From Candidatus Bathyarchaeota archaeon (GTDB lineage: Archaea > Thermoproteota > Bathyarchaeia > TCS64), in NCBI GenBank assembly GCA_016783455.1, contig JADHWN010000012.1, positions 1-55,125 on the forward strand: a stretch of 55,125 nucleotides of DNA. The letters are read 5' to 3'. Below, one piece after another: positions 1 to 7,166 of this stretch. Position numbers and translations under genes: made by a program. A model generated the notes under the pieces. It had not been told where the DNA came from. It was given only the letters and a program-made list of their open reading frames with translations, and ran no database searches. Position 1 is the stretch's first letter. Each line of letters begins with the position of its first letter.

Positions 1-119
1 CACGAATACGATGCACCCGCCTCTTTGGCAGCCCTGTACTTAGTCAGTGTCCCCGTTGGGTTATTGAGAAGAGTCCGTATTATCCTCTCCTTGACGTAAC
101 CTCTCTTCGTTAGCGACAC
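1..119 (-). CDS. Winged-helix/HTH protein, 5' part only (runs off window)
   Basis: Reading from the GTG at 117-119 toward position 1, the frame stays open to the window edge and gives VSLTKRGYVKERIIRTLLNN, then PTGTLTKYRAAKEAGASYSW. The pattern of a basic helix, 'NPTGTLTKYRAAKEAG' and an aromatic residue is typical of the recognition-helix part of archaeal winged-helix regulators. A TATA-like TATTTAAAG lies about 25 nt upstream of the GTG, which suggests leaderless initiation. The promoter is embedded in a 37-bp repeat carrying a perfect palindrome, so autoregulation is plausible (inference). The C-terminal part and any ligand domain are outside the window. Confidence 0.6.
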   Translation of the reverse strand, partial: MSLTKRGYVKERIIRTLLNNPTGTLTKYRAAKEAGASYS

Positions 120-205
120 CCCATATATCGGTAAACAAGTCACTTTAAATACTTAACCGATATATCGGTAAAATCGTCTTTATAAATACTCAACCGATAT
201 ATGCA
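120..205. promoter_or_regulatory. 37-bp tandem repeat, each unit an operator palindrome plus TATA box
   Basis: The palindrome CCGATATATCGG is perfect at 157-168 and imperfect at 120-131 (CCCATATATCGG) and 194-205 (CCGATATATGCA). The starts are exactly 37 bp apart. The spacers are also alike, each carrying GTAAA, a TATA-like TTTAAATAC or TTTATAAATAC, and a terminal AA, so the whole 37-bp block is duplicated. Read on the minus strand, each block supplies a TATA box followed by an operator, and the last operator abuts the GTG start of the HTH gene. This looks like a strongly repressed or autoregulated promoter. Confidence 0.7.
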
Positions 206-614
206 ACAGAGCTCAGGGACGAGTTCAGCCAACGAAGTACATATTATTTCTTTACAGTTTATTAATACCTGACGATTCAACCCTCCGGTATTAAAAAAAA
301 GGTAGGGGGGGTCAAGCATCCACCTGTGAAAAACCCGCCAAACCACGAAAGCAACCCGAATAACCCGCCAACCCGACTCCATTCCAGGTAAAAACACTGG
401 CAATTCCAAGAAAAACCATGGCGAGGGAGTCATACATTAGAGCTAGAAAACCCCTCCTCAAACAAAAGGAACCCTAAAAAAATCCTAAACACGACCAGAT
501 TGCCACCAAAAAGAGTATCTATTCCTGCCAAAAACACCCTGAACTCATAGAACCCTTCAACGGAGCAGATAACAATCTCGAAACCTCCATCACCACCTGC
601 AGACACGAAAAGAA
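206..614. other. Intergenic stretch without a supported gene
   Basis: The DNA between the HTH promoter and the tRNA is AC-rich on the plus strand. I see no ORF with a Shine-Dalgarno site and no conserved motif. The open frames here on the minus strand run through the tRNA and look spurious. The one recognisable element is the oligo-A run at 293-300 (oligo-T on the minus strand), annotated separately. Confidence 0.5.
290..310 (-). terminator. Oligo-T run downstream of the tRNA-Pro transcript
   Basis: On the minus strand a C-rich stretch is followed by eight T residues (A8 at 293-300 on the plus strand). Archaeal RNA polymerase terminates at such runs. It is the first strong T-run downstream of the minus-strand tRNA, about 315 nt away, so the assignment is tentative. 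Confidence 0.35.
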
Positions 615-690
615 TGGGGTCGCCCGGATTTGAACCGGGGATCTCGCGGACCCGAGCCGCGAATCTTAGACCAAGCTGGACCACGACCCC
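615..690 (-). tRNA. tRNA-Pro (anticodon CGG)
   Basis: The minus strand folds as a cloverleaf. The acceptor stem is GGGGTCG/CGACCCC (7 bp, no mismatch). The anticodon stem CGCGG/CCGCG closes the 7-nt loop CTCGGGT, with anticodon CGG (decodes CCG, proline). The T arm is CCGG-TTCAAAT-CCGG. The discriminator base is A and no 3' CCA is encoded, so it must be added by CCA-adding enzyme, as is usual in archaea. I see no intron in the anticodon loop. A TATA-like TTTTTAAGG lies about 30 nt upstream (717-727), between the tRNA and the phoU-like gene on the same strand. Confidence 0.95.
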
Positions 691-735
691 GCGACCAAAA
701 AACCGCCACCCCCGGACCTTAAAAACACTCCGGGC

Positions 736-1788
736 CTACTCCTCCCGGATCTCCCCCCCGATAGTCATGTTCATAACGATCTCAGCGATGTCCGAACCAT
801 ACTCCGCCGTCCTCATAATACTCTCAATAATCAACCTCAACGCCGCCACATCCCCCAGCGGAGAGTACTTGATGATCTTCTGAATCGCCCCAGCCTCAAG
901 CCCCCTCAACTCCTCCGCCCTCTGGAGCGCGCCATCGGCGGCCGAATAGTCATCGTCAAAGAGGGCCTCCACGGACGACTCGAAGACCTCCAACGCCGCC
1001 TCGCTCAGCATCCCAAGCTCTCCCAGAACCTCCTCCTCCATCCTCGACAACGTCAACGCCAGGCTGTTCCTCGCGATGTTCACGGCGTGATCAGCCATCC
1101 TCTCAATGGACTTCGTGATAAGCCTGTACCCCAGGCACTCCCTGGGAGACCTCAGCCCGCTCTCCCGGAGCACCAGGCTATCCGAGACCGCCACCTTCAG
1201 CAGCCTGATGCAGTAGAGGCTGAACCTGTCCACCTCGTCGTCCATCGAGATGACCTCCCGGGCCAGCGTCGAGTCATCCACACCGACGGCCAGCATGGCC
1301 TCCCGGTGCATCGACGCCGAAATGATCCCCATCCTCCGCAGCGCGTCCTTCACAGAGAGCTCAGCATAGCTCAGCAGCACCTGCAGCGTCAGCTCATTAG
1401 GAAGATCGGAAAGGATCTCCGTCCCCACAAGCTTCCTCCTGGTGAAGTCCTTCATCGCCAGCCGCTGAGTCGTATCGATCCGACTCTCAGGGTCGATCAC
1501 CTGAATAATGTTATACCCGACGAGATAAGCAGAGACAACGCGCCTGACGACGCTGTTGGGGTCATCATCATGGGAGACGCTGATGATAGCACGCCTCTGC
1601 CTGTCCCCCTTCTCCACCACCTTAGGCCTGATCCGGAGGGAGAGGTCATCGGCCTTCACTATGCTGACGAGGCTCCCCTTCTCCAGCCCCATCTGCTGAA
1701 CCCAGTCCTTAGGAAGGGAGACGATATATGTCGAACCCCCGGTCAGCTGTAACTTCCTCATCTCCTCTGCGGAGGACTTACCTGACAA
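736..1788 (-). CDS. AbrB/SpoVT-domain PhoU family phosphate-uptake regulator
   Basis: This 350-aa protein starts with a swapped-hairpin AbrB/SpoVT DNA-binding domain (residues about 8-52, with 'LTGGSTYIVSLPKDW' and 'GLEKGSLVSI'). Two PhoU-like helical repeats follow (about 125-225 and 240-335, with 'SMDDEVDRFSLYCIRLL' and 'SIERMADHAVNIARNS'). This fusion is characteristic of archaeal PhoU homologues. The PhoU repeats bind metal clusters and the AbrB domain suggests direct transcriptional control of phosphate transport, but no pst genes are in the window. The start ATG lies just downstream of an AT-rich divergent promoter region. The stop is TAG. Confidence 0.85.
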   Translation of the reverse strand: MSGKSSAEEMRKLQLTGGSTYIVSLPKDWVQQMGLEKGSLVSIVKADDLSLRIRPKVVEKGDRQRRAIISVSHDDDPNSVVRRVVSAYLVGYNIIQVIDPESRIDTTQRLAMKDFTRRKLVGTEILSDLPNELTLQVLLSYAELSVKDALRRMGIISASMHREAMLAVGVDDSTLAREVISMDDEVDRFSLYCIRLLKVAVSDSLVLRESGLRSPRECLGYRLITKSIERMADHAVNIARNSLALTLSRMEEEVLGELGMLSEAALEVFESSVEALFDDDYSAADGALQRAEELRGLEAGAIQKIIKYSPLGDVAALRLIIESIMRTAEYGSDIAEIVMNMTIGGEIREE

Positions 1789-1957
1789 TGCGATCGACCA
1801 CGTATATAGAGAAAAGAGTCAAATATACCTATCGAAAAACGCCATATAACCGGTCGAAATTATATAAACTACGTCAATATATATACTGGCTCTATGCCAT
1901 ATACGTAATCTATTTATTTTTTAGCAGTTAGCTACCAACCGCCTCAAAGGTGAAACG
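1789..1957. promoter_or_regulatory. AT-rich divergent promoter region of the PhoU-like gene and a small ORF
   Basis: This region is much more AT-rich than the flanking genes. On the minus strand CTCTATATACG sits about 20 nt upstream of the phoU-like ATG. On the plus strand ATTATATAAAC (about 1858-1868) and ATATATATAC are TATA-like. TATCGAAA and GGTCGAAA recur and may be operator half-sites. No operator can be assigned with confidence. Confidence 0.4.
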
Positions 1958-2125
1958 ATGAGCCACCGCAGACGGAGCATCAGACATAAAGAGATGACGG
2001 CGAACAAAACAGATTCCGCAGGAGGGGGGGAGGGGGGAGGTAACCCGTCCAAGAATGAAGCACCCTACGACAACGAAAAGAGACCTGAAAACGAATCCAA
2101 ATGGAGACCATTCATACCAAAATAG
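1958..2125 (+). CDS. Small basic/Gly-rich protein, 55 aa (hypothetical)
   Basis: ATG at 1958 is preceded by AAAGGTGAAACG, a good archaeal Shine-Dalgarno site (GGTGA, 4-nt spacer). The frame runs 55 codons to TAG at 2123. The product begins MSHRRRSIRHKEM, has a Gly/Glu-rich centre (GGGEGGG) and ends KWRPFIPK. It is probably disordered and I do not recognise it. It lies between the divergent promoter region and the Nudix gene on the same strand, with a 79-nt gap. The Shine-Dalgarno site and position favour a real small gene, but low complexity leaves doubt. Confidence 0.4.
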   Translation: MSHRRRSIRHKEMTANKTDSAGGGEGGGNPSKNEAPYDNEKRPENESKWRPFIPK

Positions 2126-2204
2126 TGCTCCTATGCCACGTATTCAGGTCAACACGACCTAAAGAATAAACACCATGAAACCAAACTACAAGGGTAATAA
2201 GCAG

Positions 2205-2669
2205 ATGACAACTCACGCCACGGTGACCATCCTCATGGACAACGATAGGGTCCTCCTCCAGAGGAAGACCCAGGGACGATTCGGAGAGGGGAAGTGGAAC
2301 GGCCCCGGGGGTAAGCTCAAGCCGGGCGAGACACCGGAGGAGTGCGCCGTGAGGGAGGTTATGGAGGAGACCGGCCTCAGGGTCAGAGACATCCAGCTCC
2401 ACGGCGCCCTCAAGCACTACTTCGGAGACGTCGACGAGCCCACGTGGGTCGTCTACCAGTTCGCCGCCACCGACTACCAGGGTAACCCCAAGGAGGGCGA
2501 GGAAGGAGAGCTCAGATGGTTCCCGGTGGACCAGATACCCTACGAGGAGATGTGGCAGGACGACGAGCACTGGCTGCCCCTCCTGCTGGAGGGCAAGCGG
2601 TTCGAGGGGGAATTCTACTTCAACGAGGACGCCACGGAGCTCCTGGATTACTCCATACGGGAGAAGTGA
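2205..2669 (+). CDS. Nudix hydrolase, MutT/8-oxo-dGTPase type
   Basis: The complete Nudix box G-x5-E-x7-RE-U-x-EE-x-G-U is visible: GGKLKPGETPEE followed by CAVREVMEETGL, with the Mg-binding glutamates in REVMEE. The rest has the MutT fold layout: a beta strand 'ATVTILMDNDRVLLQRKT', then 'KWNGPGG', and a C-terminal 'ELRWFPVDQIPYEEMWQDDEHWLPLLLEG'. That tail resembles the 8-oxo-dGTP diphosphatase/MTH1 group, so a nucleotide-pool sanitising role is likely; substrate specificity is inferred. Family alignment favours the ATG at 2205; an in-frame ATG at 2175 would add ten residues. Neither has a strong ribosome-binding site. Confidence 0.85.
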   Translation: MTTHATVTILMDNDRVLLQRKTQGRFGEGKWNGPGGKLKPGETPEECAVREVMEETGLRVRDIQLHGALKHYFGDVDEPTWVVYQFAATDYQGNPKEGEEGELRWFPVDQIPYEEMWQDDEHWLPLLLEGKRFEGEFYFNEDATELLDYSIREK

Positions 2670-2743
2670 ACGCGCAGCCTCTCAAAGGATATAAGGCGAA
2701 GGCTGAATGGAGATCTAGGTGAATTAGTATACCCTACATAAAG

Positions 2744-2992
2744 ATGGAGGACAGACCCAAGTATGAGAAGCCCCTCGGCGAGCTCATCTCCACGCTGAAG
2801 TCCCAGCCCGTGGAGAGCATCGACGGGGAGCTCAACTACATAATCACCCGCATCCTGAAGGAGTCCTACCCCCTCAGGTACTTCAACCTGAACAGGGCCA
2901 TGGGGGTCCTCGAATGCTGCAAACTCGAGTTCTACAGGAGGGTAGCCGCCCCCTACGAGGACACCAAGATAGAGCAGAACGGCGACGTCTGA
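2744..2992 (+). CDS. Small conserved protein of unknown function (DUF6899-like)
   Basis: This 82-aa protein has no signal peptide or membrane segment. The C-terminal half, '[20 protein letters not shown]' followed by 'NGDV', strongly resembles a widespread small family of bacteria, phages and archaea with the pattern 'IGVLECAKLELYRR..APYEDxKIxENGDVY'. I recall this as DUF6899, but the exact name is not certain. Function is unknown. It lies 74 nt downstream of the Nudix gene, on the same strand. Confidence 0.65.
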   Translation: MEDRPKYEKPLGELISTLKSQPVESIDGELNYIITRILKESYPLRYFNLNRAMGVLECCKLEFYRRVAAPYEDTKIEQNGDV

Positions 2993-3121
2993 CCACAGAA
3001 AAGCAGTCTCTACACACCCCTTTTTCTAATTCAGGCGAAAAAAGACAGATAAAACCCATAAAATGCGTACGAAAAATCCAACAGACATATCTCCCACCTC
3101 AACGAATCTAACCTGAAGCCC

Positions 3122-4282
3122 ATGACAACCGATAAACGAGTGGTCATCTGCGCCGGACCACCCGGCAACGGAAGGGACGACATGCTCCTGGAGATGAAGG
3201 AGAGGCAGAGCTTCCACTACTACCACCTATTCGAGTACATAGTGAGAGAGGCGCGTCTGCAGGGCACAAACCTCACCAAGCTCAACATCCTCGACTTCTA
3301 CGACAGCCAGCCTGAGAAGATGAACCAGTACCACAAGGCGGCAGTGGAGAAGATCGTGGACGACATCAACGACCGCGGCGGCACCCACATAGTCAGCACA
3401 CCCCTCCACTTCGAGTGGAAGGGCAACAGGTTCAGCGGCCTCCACGAGGACGAGGTGAAGACCCTAGACCCCGACCTATTCGTCATAATATTCGACGACA
3501 TCGTCAGGGTGAAGAGGCGCCTCAGCGAGGACATCCAGTGGCAGGACCACAGATTCACCCTGGGAGAGATCGCCAACTGGCGCCGGGAGGAGGTCAACAG
3601 CGTCTACGACCTCGCCCGGCAGTTCACCCCCGCCAGGGAGATACAGCTCGTCGCCTACGAGAACGGCCCCCAGTTCCTCAAGGAGGTCATCTGGAGCAGG
3701 GGCAGGGAGAAGGTCTACCTCAGCCACCCCATAACCGGGGAGGGCCCCGACTTCTTCAGGAACATCACCAAGTTCGGGGACAGCCTCTCGGAGTACTACA
3801 TCGTATTCGACCCCTACATGATCAAGGACTGGGACATCGTCGAGTCCTGGAGGGCGATGGTCAACGACGCCATAGACAAGAAGGAGGAGCGGCCCTCCAA
3901 GCTCGTATTCTCCATGGACTACAGGGGAGGCCCCATAAAGGAGGAGATAGACAGCATCGAGATCGAGGCAGCCATCAAGAACCTCAGATTCCAGATAATC
4001 GATGTCGACTACAAGCTCATCGAGAACAGCCACGCAGTCGTCGTCTACCATCCCCGAGCCAGCATCTCCGCCGGCGTCATGTGCGAGATGGTATACGCTA
4101 AGTCTCTCGCCAAGATGGTCTACGTCTACTACCCCTACGAGCCGAGCCCGTTCTTCGAGTGGTACTCAACCAGGATATTCACGGAGGAGAACGAGCTCAA
4201 GGACTTCCTCATCAAGGAGTCCAAGGTCACCGGCCAGACCCCCCTCGACATCTACTCGGGGAAGGTACCTAGGGACAGCTAA
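3122..4282 (+). CDS. P-loop nucleotide kinase-like / nucleoside 2-deoxyribosyltransferase-like fusion
   Basis: In this 386-aa protein, residues 6-190 look like an adenylate/nucleoside-kinase P-loop domain (VVICAGPPGNGRDDML, then 'DPDLFVIIFDDIVRVKRRL'). The Walker A motif is degenerate: the lysine of GxxGxGK[ST] is replaced, giving GNGRDD. Residues about 200-370 resemble a nucleoside 2-deoxyribosyltransferase-like Rossmann domain: 'KVYLSHPIT', then 'DYKLIENSHAVVVYHP' and 'SAGVMCEMVYAKSLAK', the usual position of the catalytic glutamate. The protein probably binds nucleotides or nucleosides; catalysis by the N-terminal half is doubtful. It converges on the ABC permease gene with a 4-nt overlap. 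Confidence 0.7.
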   Translation: MTTDKRVVICAGPPGNGRDDMLLEMKERQSFHYYHLFEYIVREARLQGTNLTKLNILDFYDSQPEKMNQYHKAAVEKIVDDINDRGGTHIVSTPLHFEWKGNRFSGLHEDEVKTLDPDLFVIIFDDIVRVKRRLSEDIQWQDHRFTLGEIANWRREEVNSVYDLARQFTPAREIQLVAYENGPQFLKEVIWSRGREKVYLSHPITGEGPDFFRNITKFGDSLSEYYIVFDPYMIKDWDIVESWRAMVNDAIDKKEERPSKLVFSMDYRGGPIKEEIDSIEIEAAIKNLRFQIIDVDYKLIENSHAVVVYHPRASISAGVMCEMVYAKSLAKMVYVYYPYEPSPFFEWYSTRIFTEENELKDFLIKESKVTGQTPLDIYSGKVPRDS

Positions 4283-5991
4283 GCCCTGAACAGTTCCCCC
4301 ATACTCTTACCCAGCAGCTTATTCGCGGCCAGGAGACAGCCCGCAACCAGCACAGTCCCAACCATCCCCAGGGCACTGGCCACATAGGGTCCGTCCCCAA
4401 GCCTGAGGTTAAGACTGTATATCGCCTTCGTGATGGGATAGTACTCCTCCCGTAGAGCCAATATCATGCTGTCGCTCACCTCCATCATCGCCGCCGAGAA
4501 CGAGATGATCCCCCCTGCTAAAACATTCGCCATGATCAGAGGCCCCGTGATGGAGACCATCGTCCTCACGGGATTCGCCCCCACGCTCGACGACGCCTCC
4601 TCGAGGCTAACACTCGTCTGCTGGAAACCCGAGAACGCCGCCCTCACCGTATAGGGGAGCCTCCTCACCGAGTAGCTCAGGATAAGCAGGATCGTAGGAT
4701 CAATGAAAGGATCCAGAGAAGTCCCGCTGAAAGCAGCAACATACCCGAAGGCGATCACGATCCCGGGAATCGACAGAGGAAGCATCGAGATCGAGTCGAG
4801 GAGGTCCTTCCCCGGGAACTTCTTCCTGGCTAGGAGATATCCGATAAGCACCCCCAGTACAATGTCTATGGAGGTGCTAGCCAGGCTGAACTTCAGGCTG
4901 TTGATTATACTGGTCACAGTGACGGAGTGAGTGAACACCGTCCTGTAATAGTCGACCGTCCAGGTGGTGGGCAGAACCGTGAGGAACCACTCATCCGCGA
5001 AGGAGGTAATGATCACACTAAGCTGAGGTATGAGGGCCCCCAGAAGCATGATGAAAAGCAGCAGATAGACGAAAGGCAGCTTCCATCCGGTCACCCTTCT
5101 GGTCCTGGGCACGATATGCCCCCGCCCCATCATCTCGTAGTTCTTACGCCCCAGATATCTCCGAGAGATGACGACGAAGACCACGGCGATGACCAGCGTC
5201 AGCACCGTCAGCGCATAGCCCATCGGGTTCACCCAGATGTCCTTTACCATGGAGAAGATGATAGGAGGGACTACCTTCCGATATTCGAAGATCAGAGGTG
5301 TGCCCAAGTCAGTGAACGCCCAGATGAAGACGATGAGGGAACCAGCCAGGTACCCCGGCAACATAAGAGGAGCGGTCACCGTCCTGAAGAGGTGGAACCC
5401 ACTCGACCCCATGTTCTCAGCCTGCTCCTCTAACGTGGGATCAATATTCGCCAGCGAAGCAGAGAGGTTCAGGTAAAGAAACGGGTACAGGTGCAGGGCC
5501 TCCATAAGGATGACCCCCCAGAACCCACCTCCGAACCAGTCGACCGGCCTCTGGATAAGATTCAACTGCATCAGCAGCAGGTTCACGGAACCATATCGGG
5601 CGAAAAGCTGCTTCATTCCGATTGCCCCCACGAAGGGGGGCATCACCAACGGCACCAGGAGAATCCCCTGCATCAACCTCTTCCCAGGGAACTCGTACCT
5701 GACCATCAAATAGGCGAGGGGGATGCTGATGAGAGAGGTGACCAAGGTCGCGATGACCCCGATGACCACGCTGTTATAGATGCTCTCCTTGTAGAAAGGG
5801 TCTGTGAACATCAGCATAAAGTAGGTGAGAGTGAACCGACCCCCCTCGAAGAACGCCCCCTTGAAGACGTAGAGGATGGGGAGTATGAGGAAGGCTCCGA
5901 AGAAGACCATAAGACCGAGGAAGATGATGAAGGCATTCCGGTCCATATCCCTAAAGCTCTTCTTCAGAGACAACCCAGAGAAACCCAACAC
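4279..5991 (-). CDS. ABC importer permease, ferric-iron/FbpB type (two fused permease domains)
   Basis: The 570-aa protein has about 12 hydrophobic segments in two homologous halves. Each carries the cytoplasmic EAA loop that docks on the ATPase: 'LEEQAENMGSSGFHLFRTVT' in the first half and 'LEEASSSVGANPVRTMVSIT' in the second. Fused binding-protein-dependent permeases of this length are typical of the Fe3+/FbpB and 2-aminoethylphosphonate subfamilies. It is the last gene of a minus-strand operon (binding protein, ATPase, permease) with an 8-nt gap after the ATPase gene. The substrate is inferred from the subfamily, not proven. Confidence 0.9.
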   Translation of the reverse strand: MLGFSGLSLKKSFRDMDRNAFIIFLGLMVFFGAFLILPILYVFKGAFFEGGRFTLTYFMLMFTDPFYKESIYNSVVIGVIATLVTSLISIPLAYLMVRYEFPGKRLMQGILLVPLVMPPFVGAIGMKQLFARYGSVNLLLMQLNLIQRPVDWFGGGFWGVILMEALHLYPFLYLNLSASLANIDPTLEEQAENMGSSGFHLFRTVTAPLMLPGYLAGSLIVFIWAFTDLGTPLIFEYRKVVPPIIFSMVKDIWVNPMGYALTVLTLVIAVVFVVISRRYLGRKNYEMMGRGHIVPRTRRVTGWKLPFVYLLLFIMLLGALIPQLSVIITSFADEWFLTVLPTTWTVDYYRTVFTHSVTVTSIINSLKFSLASTSIDIVLGVLIGYLLARKKFPGKDLLDSISMLPLSIPGIVIAFGYVAAFSGTSLDPFIDPTILLILSYSVRRLPYTVRAAFSGFQQTSVSLEEASSSVGANPVRTMVSITGPLIMANVLAGGIISFSAAMMEVSDSMILALREEYYPITKAIYSLNLRLGDGPYVASALGMVGTVLVAGCLLAANKLLGKSMGELFRA

Positions 5992-5999
5992 ACTGCCTC

Positions 6000-7085
6000 C
6001 TAAAACGGAAACACATCCACATCCTCGGGGTCGAAGGCCATGAGGACACGCTCGCCGTCATCTCGCCTCTTCACGTCTGGATTAAAGTTTGTGACCTTAA
6101 CCTCCCTTCCACCGAAGCCCCTGACAATATAGTGCTCAATAACTCCGTAGTAGGCCATATGAAGTATCTCCCCCTCATGAACCTGACCCCCAGGAAGATC
6201 AGGGGAGACATCCATCAGACGTATATTCTCAGGCCTAACGGAGCAGAGGACCTCCTGTCCTACAGTGAAACGCCCATGGGGAACTCCGGCCAAGATCTCA
6301 TCACCAGATGAGGCTCTGATCGTCAAGAGGCCCTCCTCCTCTCTAATCGAACGGACCTCTCCCTCGATGAAGTTCGTCTCACCGATGAAGCCAGCCACGA
6401 AGCTGTTGATCGGCTTGCTGTAGATATCCCTCGGAGCCCCGATCTGCTCGATTCTCCCCTCGTTCATGATGGCAATATTATCCGCCATGGATAGGGCCTC
6501 TTCTTGATCGTGCGTGACGTAGATGGACGTGGTCCCCAGCTCCCTCTGGATACGCTTGATCTCATGGCGCGTCTCAACTCTGAGCTTAGCGTCCAGGTTA
6601 CTCAGCGGCTCGTCTAGGAGAAGCACATCCGGCTCGGTGACGATCGCTCTCGCCAACGCAATCCTCTGCTGCTGCCCACCGGAGAGCTGGTTGGGATACC
6701 TCGTAGCAAAACCCCGCATCTGCACGATGTCAAGGGCCTCCCGAGCCCTCCTCACCCGCTCAGAGACGGGAACCTTCCTGACCTTAAGCCCGTAGATCAC
6801 ATTGTCGTACGCGGTCATATGGGGCCAGAGAGCATAATTCTGAAAGACCATTCCCACGTTCCTCCGGTAAGGGGGGATATCATTGATGAGCCTGTCGTCG
6901 AAGTAAACACTCCCCCTATCTGGCTTGTAGAAACCGGCTATCACCCTCAGGGTTGTGGTCTTCCCACATCCCGAAGGGCCTAGTAGGAAGAAGAGCTCAC
7001 CTTCATTGACTTGAAGGTCAATGTCGTCAACTGCCTTTACGTCCCCGAAAAACTTTGAGACCCCACTCAGAGAAACTTTAACCGT
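6000..7085 (-). CDS. ABC importer ATP-binding protein with TOBE domain; non-standard start
   Basis: The NBD is complete: Walker [11 protein letters not shown] (about 6960-6995), Q-loop '[15 protein letters not shown]', signature [14 protein letters not shown], Walker [13 protein letters not shown] and H-loop '[10 protein letters not shown]'. A C-terminal TOBE domain follows, as in CUT1/Fe3+ ATPases. The only ATG/GTG/TTG in frame is the GTG at 6942-6944, downstream of Walker A, so the true start must be upstream. ACG at 7083-7085 gives (M)[19 protein letters not shown], the expected family N-terminus, and has GAGG 8 nt upstream. CTG (7068-7070) and ATT (7122-7124) are alternatives. The frame is the same as that of the preceding binding-protein gene, whose TAA is the upstream stop. 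Confidence 0.88.
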   Translation of the reverse strand, partial: TVKVSLSGVSKFFGDVKAVDDIDLQVNEGELFFLLGPSGCGKTTTLRVIAGFYKPDRGSVYFDDRLINDIPPYRRNVGMVFQNYALWPHMTAYDNVIYGLKVRKVPVSERVRRAREALDIVQMRGFATRYPNQLSGGQQQRIALARAIVTEPDVLLLDEPLSNLDAKLRVETRHEIKRIQRELGTTSIYVTHDQEEALSMADNIAIMNEGRIEQIGAPRDIYSKPINSFVAGFIGETNFIEGEVRSIREEEGLLTIRASSGDEILAGVPHGRFTVGQEVLCSVRPENIRLMDVSPDLPGGQVHEGEILHMAYYGVIEHYIVRGFGGREVKVTNFNPDVKRRDDGERVLMAFDPEDVDVFPF

Positions 7086-7144
7086 TTTTGAGCCCTCTTT
7101 TGAACCTAGTTCTAAATAAGAAATGATCCGTAGGATATTAAATT

Positions 7145-7156
7145 TTAAAAAAGGGG
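7145..7156 (-). terminator. Oligo-T run between binding-protein and ATPase genes
   Basis: On the minus strand CCCCTTTTTT immediately follows the binding-protein stop codon. It could terminate part of the transcripts and so give more binding protein than ATPase and permease. The downstream genes would then depend on read-through. Confidence 0.45.
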
Positions 7157-7166
7157 AAGATAGTGT

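Noticed and set aside
430-684. 84-codon frame on the minus strand
   Set aside because: It runs through the tRNA-Pro gene and shows no homology or ribosome-binding site.
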